From: Bacteroidota bacterium
GTDB lineage: Bacteria > Bacteroidota > Bacteroidia > Flavobacteriales > Flavobacteriaceae
Reading direction: 5' to 3'
DNA: 64,000 bases
NCBI GenBank assembly: GCA_029557895.1
Contig: JAKQHT010000008.1
Location: 17,035-81,034 of the forward strand
Part shown: piece after piece, positions 1-7,031 of the stretch
Layout: every line of letters starts with the position of its first letter
Position numbering within the stretch: position 1 is the stretch's first letter
Made by a program: the position numbers and the translations under genes
Notes under the pieces: model-generated
What the model was told of the DNA's origin: nothing
Databases searched by the model: none
What the model saw: the letters and a program-made list of their open reading frames with translations, nothing else

Positions 1-2
1 TC

Positions 3-611
3 GACAAAAAGATACGAGACCAGATACGTCCCATTGCAGACGAATATGGAGTGGCCATTGCCCATCATTTTGCAATTGGCAATGTACGGGATCAAATCTC
101 AAAAGCCATCGACGCCTTTGGCCCCGACATTATAGTTCTTGGTAAGAAAAAAAGAAAACCCATTAGTATTATCGGGGATAGTATCATACAGTTTGTACTC
201 AACAAGTGCCAATGTGCAGTAATGATCGCTGACAATCACAATGTACTTGAACCCAACAAAACCGTTTCGTTTGCGACAATAAACAAGGTTAGCGATACCT
301 TTGATCTTGAGTTTGCCGACGCCCTGATGAAACACGTGCAACAGCCTTACAGATCTTACAAGTTGGTCAAAAAACATGCTCCGCTCAATGTCCTAGAAGA
401 CGGTAATGATGGCCGATATATCGATTACATCTTTGAGCAGGCCGACAATTCAATAAAGAATATGTCGCGCTATTTGTCCAAAAGCAATGTGAACCTGTTA
501 TATATGGATCGACCAAACAAAAAAACTAAAGAAAAACCTAATATGTTGGAGCCCAATTTGATTGAAGCCATCAACGACCTTAAAACCTCGTTGATAGTGG
601 CTAATGGGTAA
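3..611 (+). CDS. Universal stress protein (UspA-like), 5' end outside window
   Basis: The reading frame is open from the window edge, so the gene starts upstream; a GTG at 51 is internal, not a start. The visible part holds the end of one Usp-type alpha/beta domain (ADEYGVAIAHHFAIGNVRDQI, then FGPDIIVLGKKKRKP and a C-terminal strand reaching CAVMIA) followed by a shorter, divergent second half, as in tandem-domain Usp proteins. The ATP-binding glycine motif G-x2-G-x9-G(S/T) is not clearly present. It is 35 bp upstream of a carbonic anhydrase and in line with a SulP transporter, so it is probably in the same transcription unit. Family call from the fold pattern; role in stress is inferred. Confidence 0.65.
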   Translation, partial: DKKIRDQIRPIADEYGVAIAHHFAIGNVRDQISKAIDAFGPDIIVLGKKKRKPISIIGDSIIQFVLNKCQCAVMIADNHNVLEPNKTVSFATINKVSDTFDLEFADALMKHVQQPYRSYKLVKKHAPLNVLEDGNDGRYIDYIFEQADNSIKNMSRYLSKSNVNLLYMDRPNKKTKEKPNMLEPNLIEAINDLKTSLIVANG

Positions 612-645
612 ATAACCTCTTCAATATTAAAAAATTAAGACGACA

Positions 646-1278
646 ATGAAAGCACATACAAAAGAAACACAGGCAACAATGACACCTCAAAAGGCATTAC
701 AATTTTTGAAAGAAGGAAACCTCCGGTTCCAGAATAACCTGAAAGCAAACAGAAATCTTCTTGAACAGGTAAACGATACCAGTGATGGACAATTTCCGTT
801 TGCCACGATCTTGAGTTGTATTGACTCCAGGGTTTCGGCAGAACTCATATTTGACCAAGGTCTTGGAGATATTTTTAGCGTTAGGATTGCCGGAAATTTT
901 GTCAATGAAGACATATTGGGAAGTATGGAATTTGCCTGTAAAGTGGCAGGCAGCAAGCTTGTCGTGGTTTTGGGGCATACAAGCTGCGGTGCCATAAAAG
1001 GTGCCTGCGACGACGTTGAGATGGGCAACCTTACAACCATGTTGGCAAAAATACGTCCGGCTGTCGAGGCTGTTGCTGAACCGTACGATGTGAGCTTGAG
1101 AAACTCCAAGAACCTTGATTTTGTTGATGACGTTTCAAGGTCAAATGTTGAGCTTACCATAGATAACATCAGGATGCGCAGTCGTATCCTCAAAGAAATG
1201 GAAGATAACAATGAAATAGCCATAGTGGGCGCTATGTACGATTTATGTACCGGGGCGGTAATGTTTTATGAAAATTAG
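646..1278 (+). CDS. Beta-class carbonic anhydrase
   Basis: Zinc enzyme interconverting CO2 and bicarbonate. The protein is 210 aa, the usual length of the family. Zinc ligands and the Asp-Arg dyad are visible: C58-I-D60-S-R62, then H111-x-x-C114 in VVVLGHTSCGAIKGA. The ATG at 646 gives a complete N-terminal helix. No signal peptide, so cytoplasmic. It lies between a Usp gene and a SulP-type transporter, with a second, different beta-carbonic anhydrase after the transporter; this suggests work on bicarbonate imported by SulP. The two anhydrases are clearly divergent, so they are not a recent tandem duplicate. Confidence 0.93.
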   Translation: MKAHTKETQATMTPQKALQFLKEGNLRFQNNLKANRNLLEQVNDTSDGQFPFATILSCIDSRVSAELIFDQGLGDIFSVRIAGNFVNEDILGSMEFACKVAGSKLVVVLGHTSCGAIKGACDDVEMGNLTTMLAKIRPAVEAVAEPYDVSLRNSKNLDFVDDVSRSNVELTIDNIRMRSRILKEMEDNNEIAIVGAMYDLCTGAVMFYEN

Positions 1279-1330
1279 GACTTGTTCAAATTTGCCTGTT
1301 CTGGCAAAAAACTATTTTTTGGGTACAATA

Positions 1331-1423
1331 ATGAAGAAAACTGGCAATTATTGTTACCTTTCTGATCGCAACAAGATGAGTCCCAATGAGGAAATCCTAA
1401 AAATTTTTAATGAAGCGCCATAA
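1331..1423 (+). CDS. Possible 30-aa small ORF, perhaps frameshifted remnant
   Basis: In the 261-base gap between the carbonic anhydrase and SulP, an ATG at 1331 opens a 30-codon frame that contains YLSDRNKMSPNEEILKIF, which looks protein-like (amphipathic, charged). After the TAA the neighbouring frame continues as KEKPLPDVVI before stopping, as if one base had been lost or gained. There is no clear ribosome site. It may be a small real protein, a remnant, or chance. The gap also contains a weak hairpin (TTTGCC/GGCAAA, 1291-1308) with no proper U-tract. Nothing else was recognised here. Confidence 0.22.
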   Translation: MKKTGNYCYLSDRNKMSPNEEILKIFNEAP

Positions 1424-1539
1424 AGAAAAACCATTGCCGGATGTTGTTATTTAACCTTAAATTTTACACGGATCAATGCTTTTTAAAAAAACGCTTATTT
1501 AATTAAACGAATACAAAAAAGAAATATATCGAATATTCA

Positions 1540-3405
1540 ATGAAAAATTTGTTTTCAAACATAAAAGGCGATGCCTTTGGCGGTATTACCGCAGGGATTG
1601 TCGCATTACCATTGGCACTCGCATTTGGTGTTTCTTCTGGCCTGGGGCCGACCGCAGGGCTTTATGGCGCTATTTTCTTGAGTTTCTTTGCCGCTTTGTT
1701 TGGGGGTACAAACACGCAAATTTCGGGGCCTACCGCACCCATGACGGCCGTGAGCATGGTGGTGATCTCTGGGCTTATTGCTGCAAATGAGGGAGATGTA
1801 GGCAAGGCACTGCCGGCAATTTTGACCGTATTCCTTTTGGCCGGGCTTATTCAGGTAGTATTGGGGTTTTTTGGATTCGGGAAATATATAAAGTACATTC
1901 CATATCCGGTGGTCTCGGGCTTTATGACGGCCATTGGCGTGATTATAATTATCACGCAAATACTCCCTGCCGTAGGATACTATCCCAAAGAAGATTTGGC
2001 CTATATTGAAACGTTTAAACCAAAAGCCGAAGAGCTAATCCTCGAAAATATTTTAAAGGAAGAAGTAAATGAAGGGATTTTGGTACTTGAAGATTTTAAG
2101 GAAACCATCATAAGGGCCGAAAAAATTGGAAGCGAAGATATCCTTAATGAATCCAAAACTTTGGCGGCCAACGAGGCTTCTGGTGTAATTGGCGCCATCA
2201 AGGTGTTGCCACAAGCCCTAAAAAACACCAAATGGTTAGAATTGATCCTGACGCTTTCCACTATTTTCATAATTTATGGGTTTAAACGGATTACAACTGT
2301 GATACCCAGTCAATTGGCTGCCCTTTTGATCGTTACTGGCGTAGCAGTCGCTTTTGGGTTGGATTACCGCCCTATAGAAGAAATCCCGTCTGGTTTGCCA
2401 ATTCCAAATTTGGAAATCATCACTGGATTTTCTCTGGGTAGCATTTCGCCCTATGTTTTTACGGCATTAACACTGGCATTGCTCGGCGCTATCGATTCGT
2501 TGCTCACGAGTGTGGTTGCAGACAATATGACCAAGACCAAGCACCAACCCAACAAGGAACTCATAGGTCAAGGTGTCGGAAACAGTATTGCGGCCATTTT
2601 TGGAGGCTTGCCAGGTGCCGGAGCAACCATAAGAACAGTGGTAAACATCAATTCGGGAGGGAAAACCAAACTTTCGGGCATGATTGCCGGAATGGTACTT
2701 TTATTGATATTGTTGGTCCTTGGGCCGGTTGCATCAAAAATACCGGCCGCTGTTTTGGCAGGTATTCTTATTACCGTAGGTATCGGGGTGATGGATTACA
2801 AAGGCCTCAAAGCCATACCGAGTTTGCCCCGAGACATGAAGTTTGGACCTTTGAAATTAAGCTCTGAAGTATTGGTAATGATCGTGGTATTGGTACTTTC
2901 GTCTTTATGGAACCTTGTGTATGCCGTAGGGATTGGTTTGGTAATCGCATCTTTGTTGTTCATGAAAAAAATTGGCGACCTTACAATACAACGATCCGAC
3001 GTGAAACCACTCAAAGATGAAAAAGGATGGCAAGACGAAGCTGATTTTCCAGTAAATTTGAAAGAAGAAGTGTTCATCAAACACTTAAAAGGACCGTTGT
3101 TTTTTGGTTCAACCAACGAATTTATGGAGCTTGCAAAACAAATTCCCGAAACGGCAGATACAGTGGTCATAAGATTGGATAGGATGCAATATATGGATCA
3201 GTCCGGGCTTTATGCAATGGAAGATGTACTTGTGGATCTGAAAAAGAACAAGATAAACGTCCTCTTTGTGGGGCTTCTTGAACAACCAAGATATATGATG
3301 GAAAGGGTGGGAATGATTCCGGAACTGGTGCCAGAAGCGCATGTTTTTAATGATTTCAAGCAATGTCTCAATTGGATAAAGTCTAACGTGGAAGATAAAT
3401 ATTAA
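1540..3405 (+). CDS. SulP family anion (probably bicarbonate) transporter with STAS domain
   Basis: Inner-membrane SLC26/SulP transporter of 621 aa. The N-terminal core (about residues 1-480) has the hydrophobic helices and the family signature near the start (GGITAGIVALPLALAFGVSSG, then FGGTNTQISGPTAPM). A STAS domain follows at about 520-615, with the conserved MDQSGLYAMED segment. A charged insert of roughly 75 residues (about 150-230) sits between predicted helices, unlike minimal bacterial SulPs. Flanked on both sides by beta-carbonic anhydrases, with only 5 bp to the downstream one, so co-transcription is likely. SulP proteins carry sulfate, bicarbonate or other anions; the neighbours favour bicarbonate, which is inference. 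Confidence 0.9.
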   Translation: MKNLFSNIKGDAFGGITAGIVALPLALAFGVSSGLGPTAGLYGAIFLSFFAALFGGTNTQISGPTAPMTAVSMVVISGLIAANEGDVGKALPAILTVFLLAGLIQVVLGFFGFGKYIKYIPYPVVSGFMTAIGVIIIITQILPAVGYYPKEDLAYIETFKPKAEELILENILKEEVNEGILVLEDFKETIIRAEKIGSEDILNESKTLAANEASGVIGAIKVLPQALKNTKWLELILTLSTIFIIYGFKRITTVIPSQLAALLIVTGVAVAFGLDYRPIEEIPSGLPIPNLEIITGFSLGSISPYVFTALTLALLGAIDSLLTSVVADNMTKTKHQPNKELIGQGVGNSIAAIFGGLPGAGATIRTVVNINSGGKTKLSGMIAGMVLLLILLVLGPVASKIPAAVLAGILITVGIGVMDYKGLKAIPSLPRDMKFGPLKLSSEVLVMIVVLVLSSLWNLVYAVGIGLVIASLLFMKKIGDLTIQRSDVKPLKDEKGWQDEADFPVNLKEEVFIKHLKGPLFFGSTNEFMELAKQIPETADTVVIRLDRMQYMDQSGLYAMEDVLVDLKKNKINVLFVGLLEQPRYMMERVGMIPELVPEAHVFNDFKQCLNWIKSNVEDKY

Positions 3406-3410
3406 GTAAG

Positions 3411-4037
3411 ATGGATTTAAAAAAAGTATTTCAGAACAACGAAGAATGGATAAAGAACAAACTTGCACTCAATTCAAATTTTTTTGACAACTTGGGCAAA
3501 GGGCAAAATCCGGAACTTCTTTACATAGGATGTTCGGATAGCCGGGTTACCGCCGAAGAGCTCATGGGACTGGAGCCGGGAGAGGTATTTGTTCACCGAA
3601 ACATTGCCAATATGGTCATCAGTATCGACCTTAACGTGATGTCGGTCATCAATTATGCGGTTGAGCATTTAAAGGTAAACCACGTTGTTGTTTGTGGCCA
3701 TTATGGATGCGGGGGAGTCAAGGCGGCCATACAATCTGCCGATCTGGGGATTTTGAACCCTTGGTTGCGTAATATCCGCGATGTGTATCGATTGCACAAA
3801 ACAGAACTGAATTCAATCGAAGATGAAGCACTTCGCTATGAACGGTTGGTGGAACTCAATGTTCAGGAGCAATGTATCAACCTCGTAAAGACGGCAGCGG
3901 TTCAAAAAGCCATCAGGCACAGAGGACTGAAGGTGCATGGATGGGTATTTGACATTCATACCGGCAAACTCGTGGATTTGAACATCGATTTTGACAATAT
4001 CCTCAAGAACATTATGGAAATTTACCATTTGGATTAA
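3411..4037 (+). CDS. Beta-class carbonic anhydrase (Can-like)
   Basis: 208-aa cytoplasmic zinc enzyme of the E. coli Can type. Zinc ligands C41, D43 (in CSDSR, 41-45), H97 and C100 (VVVCGHYGCGG) are all present, as is the family segment EPGEVFVHRNIANMV. It starts 5 bp after the SulP stop codon, so it is almost certainly translated from the SulP mRNA, and it is followed by a strong hairpin terminator. Together with the transporter it would convert imported bicarbonate to CO2, or trap CO2 as bicarbonate for carboxylases. Confidence 0.95.
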   Translation: MDLKKVFQNNEEWIKNKLALNSNFFDNLGKGQNPELLYIGCSDSRVTAEELMGLEPGEVFVHRNIANMVISIDLNVMSVINYAVEHLKVNHVVVCGHYGCGGVKAAIQSADLGILNPWLRNIRDVYRLHKTELNSIEDEALRYERLVELNVQEQCINLVKTAAVQKAIRHRGLKVHGWVFDIHTGKLVDLNIDFDNILKNIMEIYHLD

Positions 4038-4040
4038 AAA

Positions 4041-4071
4041 AAAGCCCGTTCCATGGAACGGGCTTTTTTTT
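4041..4071. terminator. Rho-independent terminator, bidirectional
   Basis: A perfect 26-base palindrome (AAAGCCCGTTCC and its complement, 4041-4066) starts 4 bases after the carbonic anhydrase stop, with A-tract on the left and T-tract on the right. It can end the carbonic anhydrase operon and also the convergent small gene at 4106-4354. Confidence 0.85.
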
Positions 4072-4105
4072 AAGTATCTTCAGAAGTAATATGTTGTTGC
4101 AAAAG

Positions 4106-4354
4106 CTACGCTGTGGCGTTTATTGGAGCCCAGTGTGAGCACAACATTCCGGGAGCTGCCTTTTTTGGATTGGCACAGGTGGTACTCTTGTACCTTGCGC
4201 AATTGCTACAGTTGGCACCGTCTTTGAGCGTTGCCTTCATGTCAAAATTGTCGCATGTATAGCTTGGAGTTACTTTTACTTCGTGTTTTTTGCATGTCTG
4301 CGTTGCCAAAAGGTTTTTGCAATTTGAACAACTGTTTCCTAATCGTATGGGCAT
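4106..4354 (-). CDS. Small Cys-rich protein (putative zinc-binding), conserved hypothetical
   Basis: 82-aa cytoplasmic protein with two related Cys clusters: CSNCKNL...CKKH...YTCDNF in the first half and CSNCARY...TCANPKKAAPGMLCSHW in the second. The repeated CxxC...C...C spacing suggests two small zinc sites. I chose the ATG at 4354 (MPIRLGNSC) because the upstream in-frame extension to 4399 is hydrophobic, unlike the rest, and adds nothing to the motifs. From memory, similar short proteins are common in Flavobacteriaceae, but no function is known to me. Confidence 0.6.
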   Translation of the reverse strand: MPIRLGNSCSNCKNLLATQTCKKHEVKVTPSYTCDNFDMKATLKDGANCSNCARYKSTTCANPKKAAPGMLCSHWAPINATA

Positions 4355-4448
4355 GGCTATATCGGTTTTTTGTTTAATCAAAAGTAGGCCCCAAAACAAT
4401 TAGAAACAATTTAAATAACTGAAAAACAGTAATTTAAATTTAGATTTA

Positions 4449-4484
4449 TTTAAAATAAAAGCCGCTCTGAAAAAGAGCGGCTTT
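4449..4484 (-). terminator. Terminator of the 4562-5746 gene
   Basis: Stem AAAGCCGCTCT / AGAGCGGCTTT (4458-4468 with 4474-4484) lies about 80 bases downstream of the minus-strand stop codon and is followed, reading the minus strand, by a T-rich run (4449-4457). Confidence 0.75.
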
Positions 4485-4561
4485 GTAAAAAAGCAGCGAT
4501 ATTGCCCAAGAATCCGTTATCGAAGCTTTTGATGGAAGGCTGTAAACTAATTCGTGAAATT

Positions 4562-5746
4562 TTAGTTCATGATCAATTTTTTGGTCACCGTTACGTCACC
4601 GGATGTTAACCGGAGCAAATAAGTACCGGTTTGGAGGTGTGACAAGTTTAATGCATTGCCGTTTACCGAATTGCCTAAAAATGTTGTTTCAAAAATTTTG
4701 GCCCCGGTCATATTGTAGATGGCAACACTGTTTTGGGTTGAATGAAACTCATTTAGGGCAATATTGACAATGCCATTGGATGGGTTGGGATATATCTTAA
4801 TTTCAAAAGTATCTTGTACAAAATCTGGTGCGGAAAGCGCATTGTTCAATTCGATGTTATCAACGGTACAAGCAATATGCGGAAGCGGAATGTTGGCGCT
4901 GAAAGCCAGATATTCTCCTTCGTTTATGGTAACTTCCACTGAATAGCTTGTTGCGTCTGTTGTCAGTCCAAAAGCAGATCCAACGGCAGTGAACGTACTT
5001 GCATCCGTATTGTTGGTCATTTTTCCAACTTGCATTGTAGCCGAACCACTTTCTATAACATTTGCGTCAAATTGAAAGGTATAATTGCCAGGGACGATCT
5101 CTGGCGTTACCAGCATGGTGTTGGTATTAGGAGAAAAGAGGCTGTAAAAAACGACGCTTCCTCCTTCGGCATATACAAGTGCGCCTTCGGTAATTTTGTT
5201 CCAGCATTCATCTATTGCAGTCCAGTCTTCAAAACTTTCATTAATTGACGATACTGGCAGGCAATGTCCCAAAACCACATTGTCCAGTCCAATCGCAACG
5301 TGCGGAAACGGAATTGTGGCACTAAAGGCCAGGTATTCCCCTTCGCCCACGGTAACTTCAAGTGAATAGGTTGCCGTGTCAGCGTTAAGGTCAAAAGCAG
5401 ACCCAACGGCGGTAAACGTAGCTGCATTTGCATTGTCGGTCAATGTTCCAATCTGTATTGCAGCGGAGTCACTACCGATAATTCCCGCATCGAACATTAA
5501 GGTATAAGTGCCGGATGCGATCTCTGGGGTTACCAGCATAGTGTTGGTATTTGGAGAAAAGAGGCTGTAAAAAACGATGCTTCCCTCTTCGGGATATACA
5601 AGTGCGCCTTCGGTAATTTTGTTCCAGCATTCGTCTATGGCTGTCCAATTGTCAAAGTTTTCATCAATTGCGGTTTCGACATTGCATTGGGTATTCCCAA
5701 AGTGAAACAGTAGCCCTGTAAGTATGGCGAGTAATATTTTTTTCAT
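4562..5746 (-). CDS. Secreted protein with two near-identical domains and T9SS type-A sorting domain
   Basis: 394-aa extracellular protein. Residues 1-19 form a signal peptide (MKKILLAILTGLLFHFGNT). Two tandem beta-rich units follow, about 27-160 and 170-305, both containing WTAIDECWNKITEGALVY and VFYSLFSPNTNTMLVTPEI; they resemble the jelly-roll 'cleaved adhesin/choice-of-anchor' domains found in Bacteroidota cell-surface proteins. The C-terminus from about 318 is a type-A T9SS sorting domain (IYPNPSNGIVNI ... LQTGTYLLRL ... KKLIMN). The units are also close to identical in DNA, so the duplication is recent or maintained by gene conversion. No enzymatic motif seen; an adhesin role is a guess. 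Confidence 0.85.
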   Translation of the reverse strand: MKKILLAILTGLLFHFGNTQCNVETAIDENFDNWTAIDECWNKITEGALVYPEEGSIVFYSLFSPNTNTMLVTPEIASGTYTLMFDAGIIGSDSAAIQIGTLTDNANAATFTAVGSAFDLNADTATYSLEVTVGEGEYLAFSATIPFPHVAIGLDNVVLGHCLPVSSINESFEDWTAIDECWNKITEGALVYAEGGSVVFYSLFSPNTNTMLVTPEIVPGNYTFQFDANVIESGSATMQVGKMTNNTDASTFTAVGSAFGLTTDATSYSVEVTINEGEYLAFSANIPLPHIACTVDNIELNNALSAPDFVQDTFEIKIYPNPSNGIVNIALNEFHSTQNSVAIYNMTGAKIFETTFLGNSVNGNALNLSHLQTGTYLLRLTSGDVTVTKKLIMN

Positions 5747-5814
5747 GGTGATTAAGGTTTAAAAATTTGGATTATGTTGAAAAGGCCTTCTGTGGGGTGT
5801 GGCCGTGCTAAATG

Positions 5815-5897
5815 CTACTTTGGCTTTTCCATACTATTAGATTTTGGGATATCTATTCCTTTCGGGCTTTGTTATAAAGCCAGAAAAGCCAAAGTAG
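5815..5897. repeat. Long-loop inverted repeat between two minus-strand genes
   Basis: CTACTTTGGCTTTT at 5815-5828 is the exact reverse complement of 5884-5897; a second short stem (GGCTTT/AAAGCC, 5865-5870 with 5876-5881) is nested. It lies after the stop of the HmuY-like gene (minus strand). There is no U-tract after the outer stem, so a Rho-independent terminator is uncertain. The rest of the 185-base gap shows no gene. Confidence 0.4.
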
Positions 5898-5931
5898 TTT
5901 TTAACTTTTTTATTTTGGTCTATATTGTCGC

Positions 5932-7020
5932 CTATTGCAACAAGCTGTACACAAACTCTGGATAACCACGATCACCTGCTTGGTTTGTTAAGGCCAAGAA
6001 TTTTAGTTTGTACAAGTTGCCATCGGTATCATTAACAATATAGAACATATTGTCTTTTAATGTAGGTAGTGATCCGGGCCCACCACCATTTCTCCATGAA
6101 GCACCAATGTTTCTTTGGTCGGTTGTAAAATTGGCGTCAACAACATCTGCAAGCGTAAAGTTATCATAGGTCAAAGTTGTTTCAACTTCGCTATCCACCA
6201 TATAAACCAATGCGTTGCCTTTGGTATTGTTTGCCACAAAATCGGCATAACCATACGCTCCATAACCTTCAATGATGTTTGTGAAAACTGTAAAGTTTAG
6301 GTCCCAATTGGCTTTTTGGGGCTCAACACTTACAATAGATTCTGTGTTGAAACTAAAGAATGTAAAGTTGTAATCAGGATTTTTTGAAACCGTGACTTCT
6401 TCAAATGTTGTGGCGTCCAGATCGGCATATTGAAGCACATAATCGCTGCCACTTCGCAACACTTTTATTTTTTTCCATCCTCTTGCAGGGCCATTGGTGT
6501 TAACACCGCCCGTGGCCGCAGGCTCGGTTCCTACTTCAAAGCCCAAATTCAAAAGGTAAACATGGTTGTTGGCATCGGTAGATGAAATTTCTGCAATAGC
6601 CGTTCCTGTGATACTGCCGTCCGGAGCATCGATATAGTTTGCGCTTTCACTCTGAAATGTGCCAACGGCAACTTGAGGTTTCAAAGAAACAACTTCTGGG
6701 GTAGATGAGTTGACCGCATTGATGTCTGTTGCAGAAAGTTGTGCTGCTGCCATATAGATACTACCGTTGATACCAACTCTAAAATTTGAGCCGGAATAAA
6801 AGGCCAAATCCCATGAATCACGTTGTATAGTGGTAGATGTGTTGGTGCTCAAATCGATATATACTTGGTTTGGCTGGTTGGGGCCACCTACTTCTGGAGC
6901 TATTGATGCGCCTTCAACGATGATTTGGATAGGGCCAGTAGGGCCATCATCATCGCTGCTGCAATTGGTCAAGGTTAGTGCAAGGGCACAAAACAAAAAT
7001 GAAAAAAACTTGTTTGTCAT
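5932..7020 (-). CDS. HmuY-like haem-binding lipoprotein
   Basis: 362-aa lipoprotein with a type II signal (ALTLTNC, acylated Cys20, followed by SSDDDG, an acidic stretch typical of surface-exported lipoproteins in this phylum). The body has the HmuY pattern: a first beta section (VYIDLSTNTSTTIQRDSWDLAFYSGSNF), then VNTNGPARGWKKIKV and FFSFNTESIVSVEPQKANWDLNFTVFTN. HmuY binds haem and passes it to a TonB-dependent receptor, here encoded 11 bp upstream in the same operon. HmuY of Porphyromonas uses two His ligands; ligands cannot be assigned from this sequence alone. Confidence 0.85.
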   Translation of the reverse strand: MTNKFFSFLFCALALTLTNCSSDDDGPTGPIQIIVEGASIAPEVGGPNQPNQVYIDLSTNTSTTIQRDSWDLAFYSGSNFRVGINGSIYMAAAQLSATDINAVNSSTPEVVSLKPQVAVGTFQSESANYIDAPDGSITGTAIAEISSTDANNHVYLLNLGFEVGTEPAATGGVNTNGPARGWKKIKVLRSGSDYVLQYADLDATTFEEVTVSKNPDYNFTFFSFNTESIVSVEPQKANWDLNFTVFTNIIEGYGAYGYADFVANNTKGNALVYMVDSEVETTLTYDNFTLADVVDANFTTDQRNIGASWRNGGGPGSLPTLKDNMFYIVNDTDGNLYKLKFLALTNQAGDRGYPEFVYSLLQ

Positions 7021-7031
7021 GGTAATAGTGT

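Noticed and set aside
51..53. Start of the first gene at 51
   Set aside because: The codon is GTG within an open frame reaching the window edge, with Usp-like sequence (IRPIADEYG) before it; it is internal.
99..377. Minus-strand reading frame within the Usp gene
   Set aside because: Shadow of the Usp gene; no homology pattern, no start context.
5774..5965. 63-codon plus-strand frame between two minus-strand genes
   Set aside because: Overlaps the end of the HmuY-like gene and the inverted repeat; composition is not protein-like.
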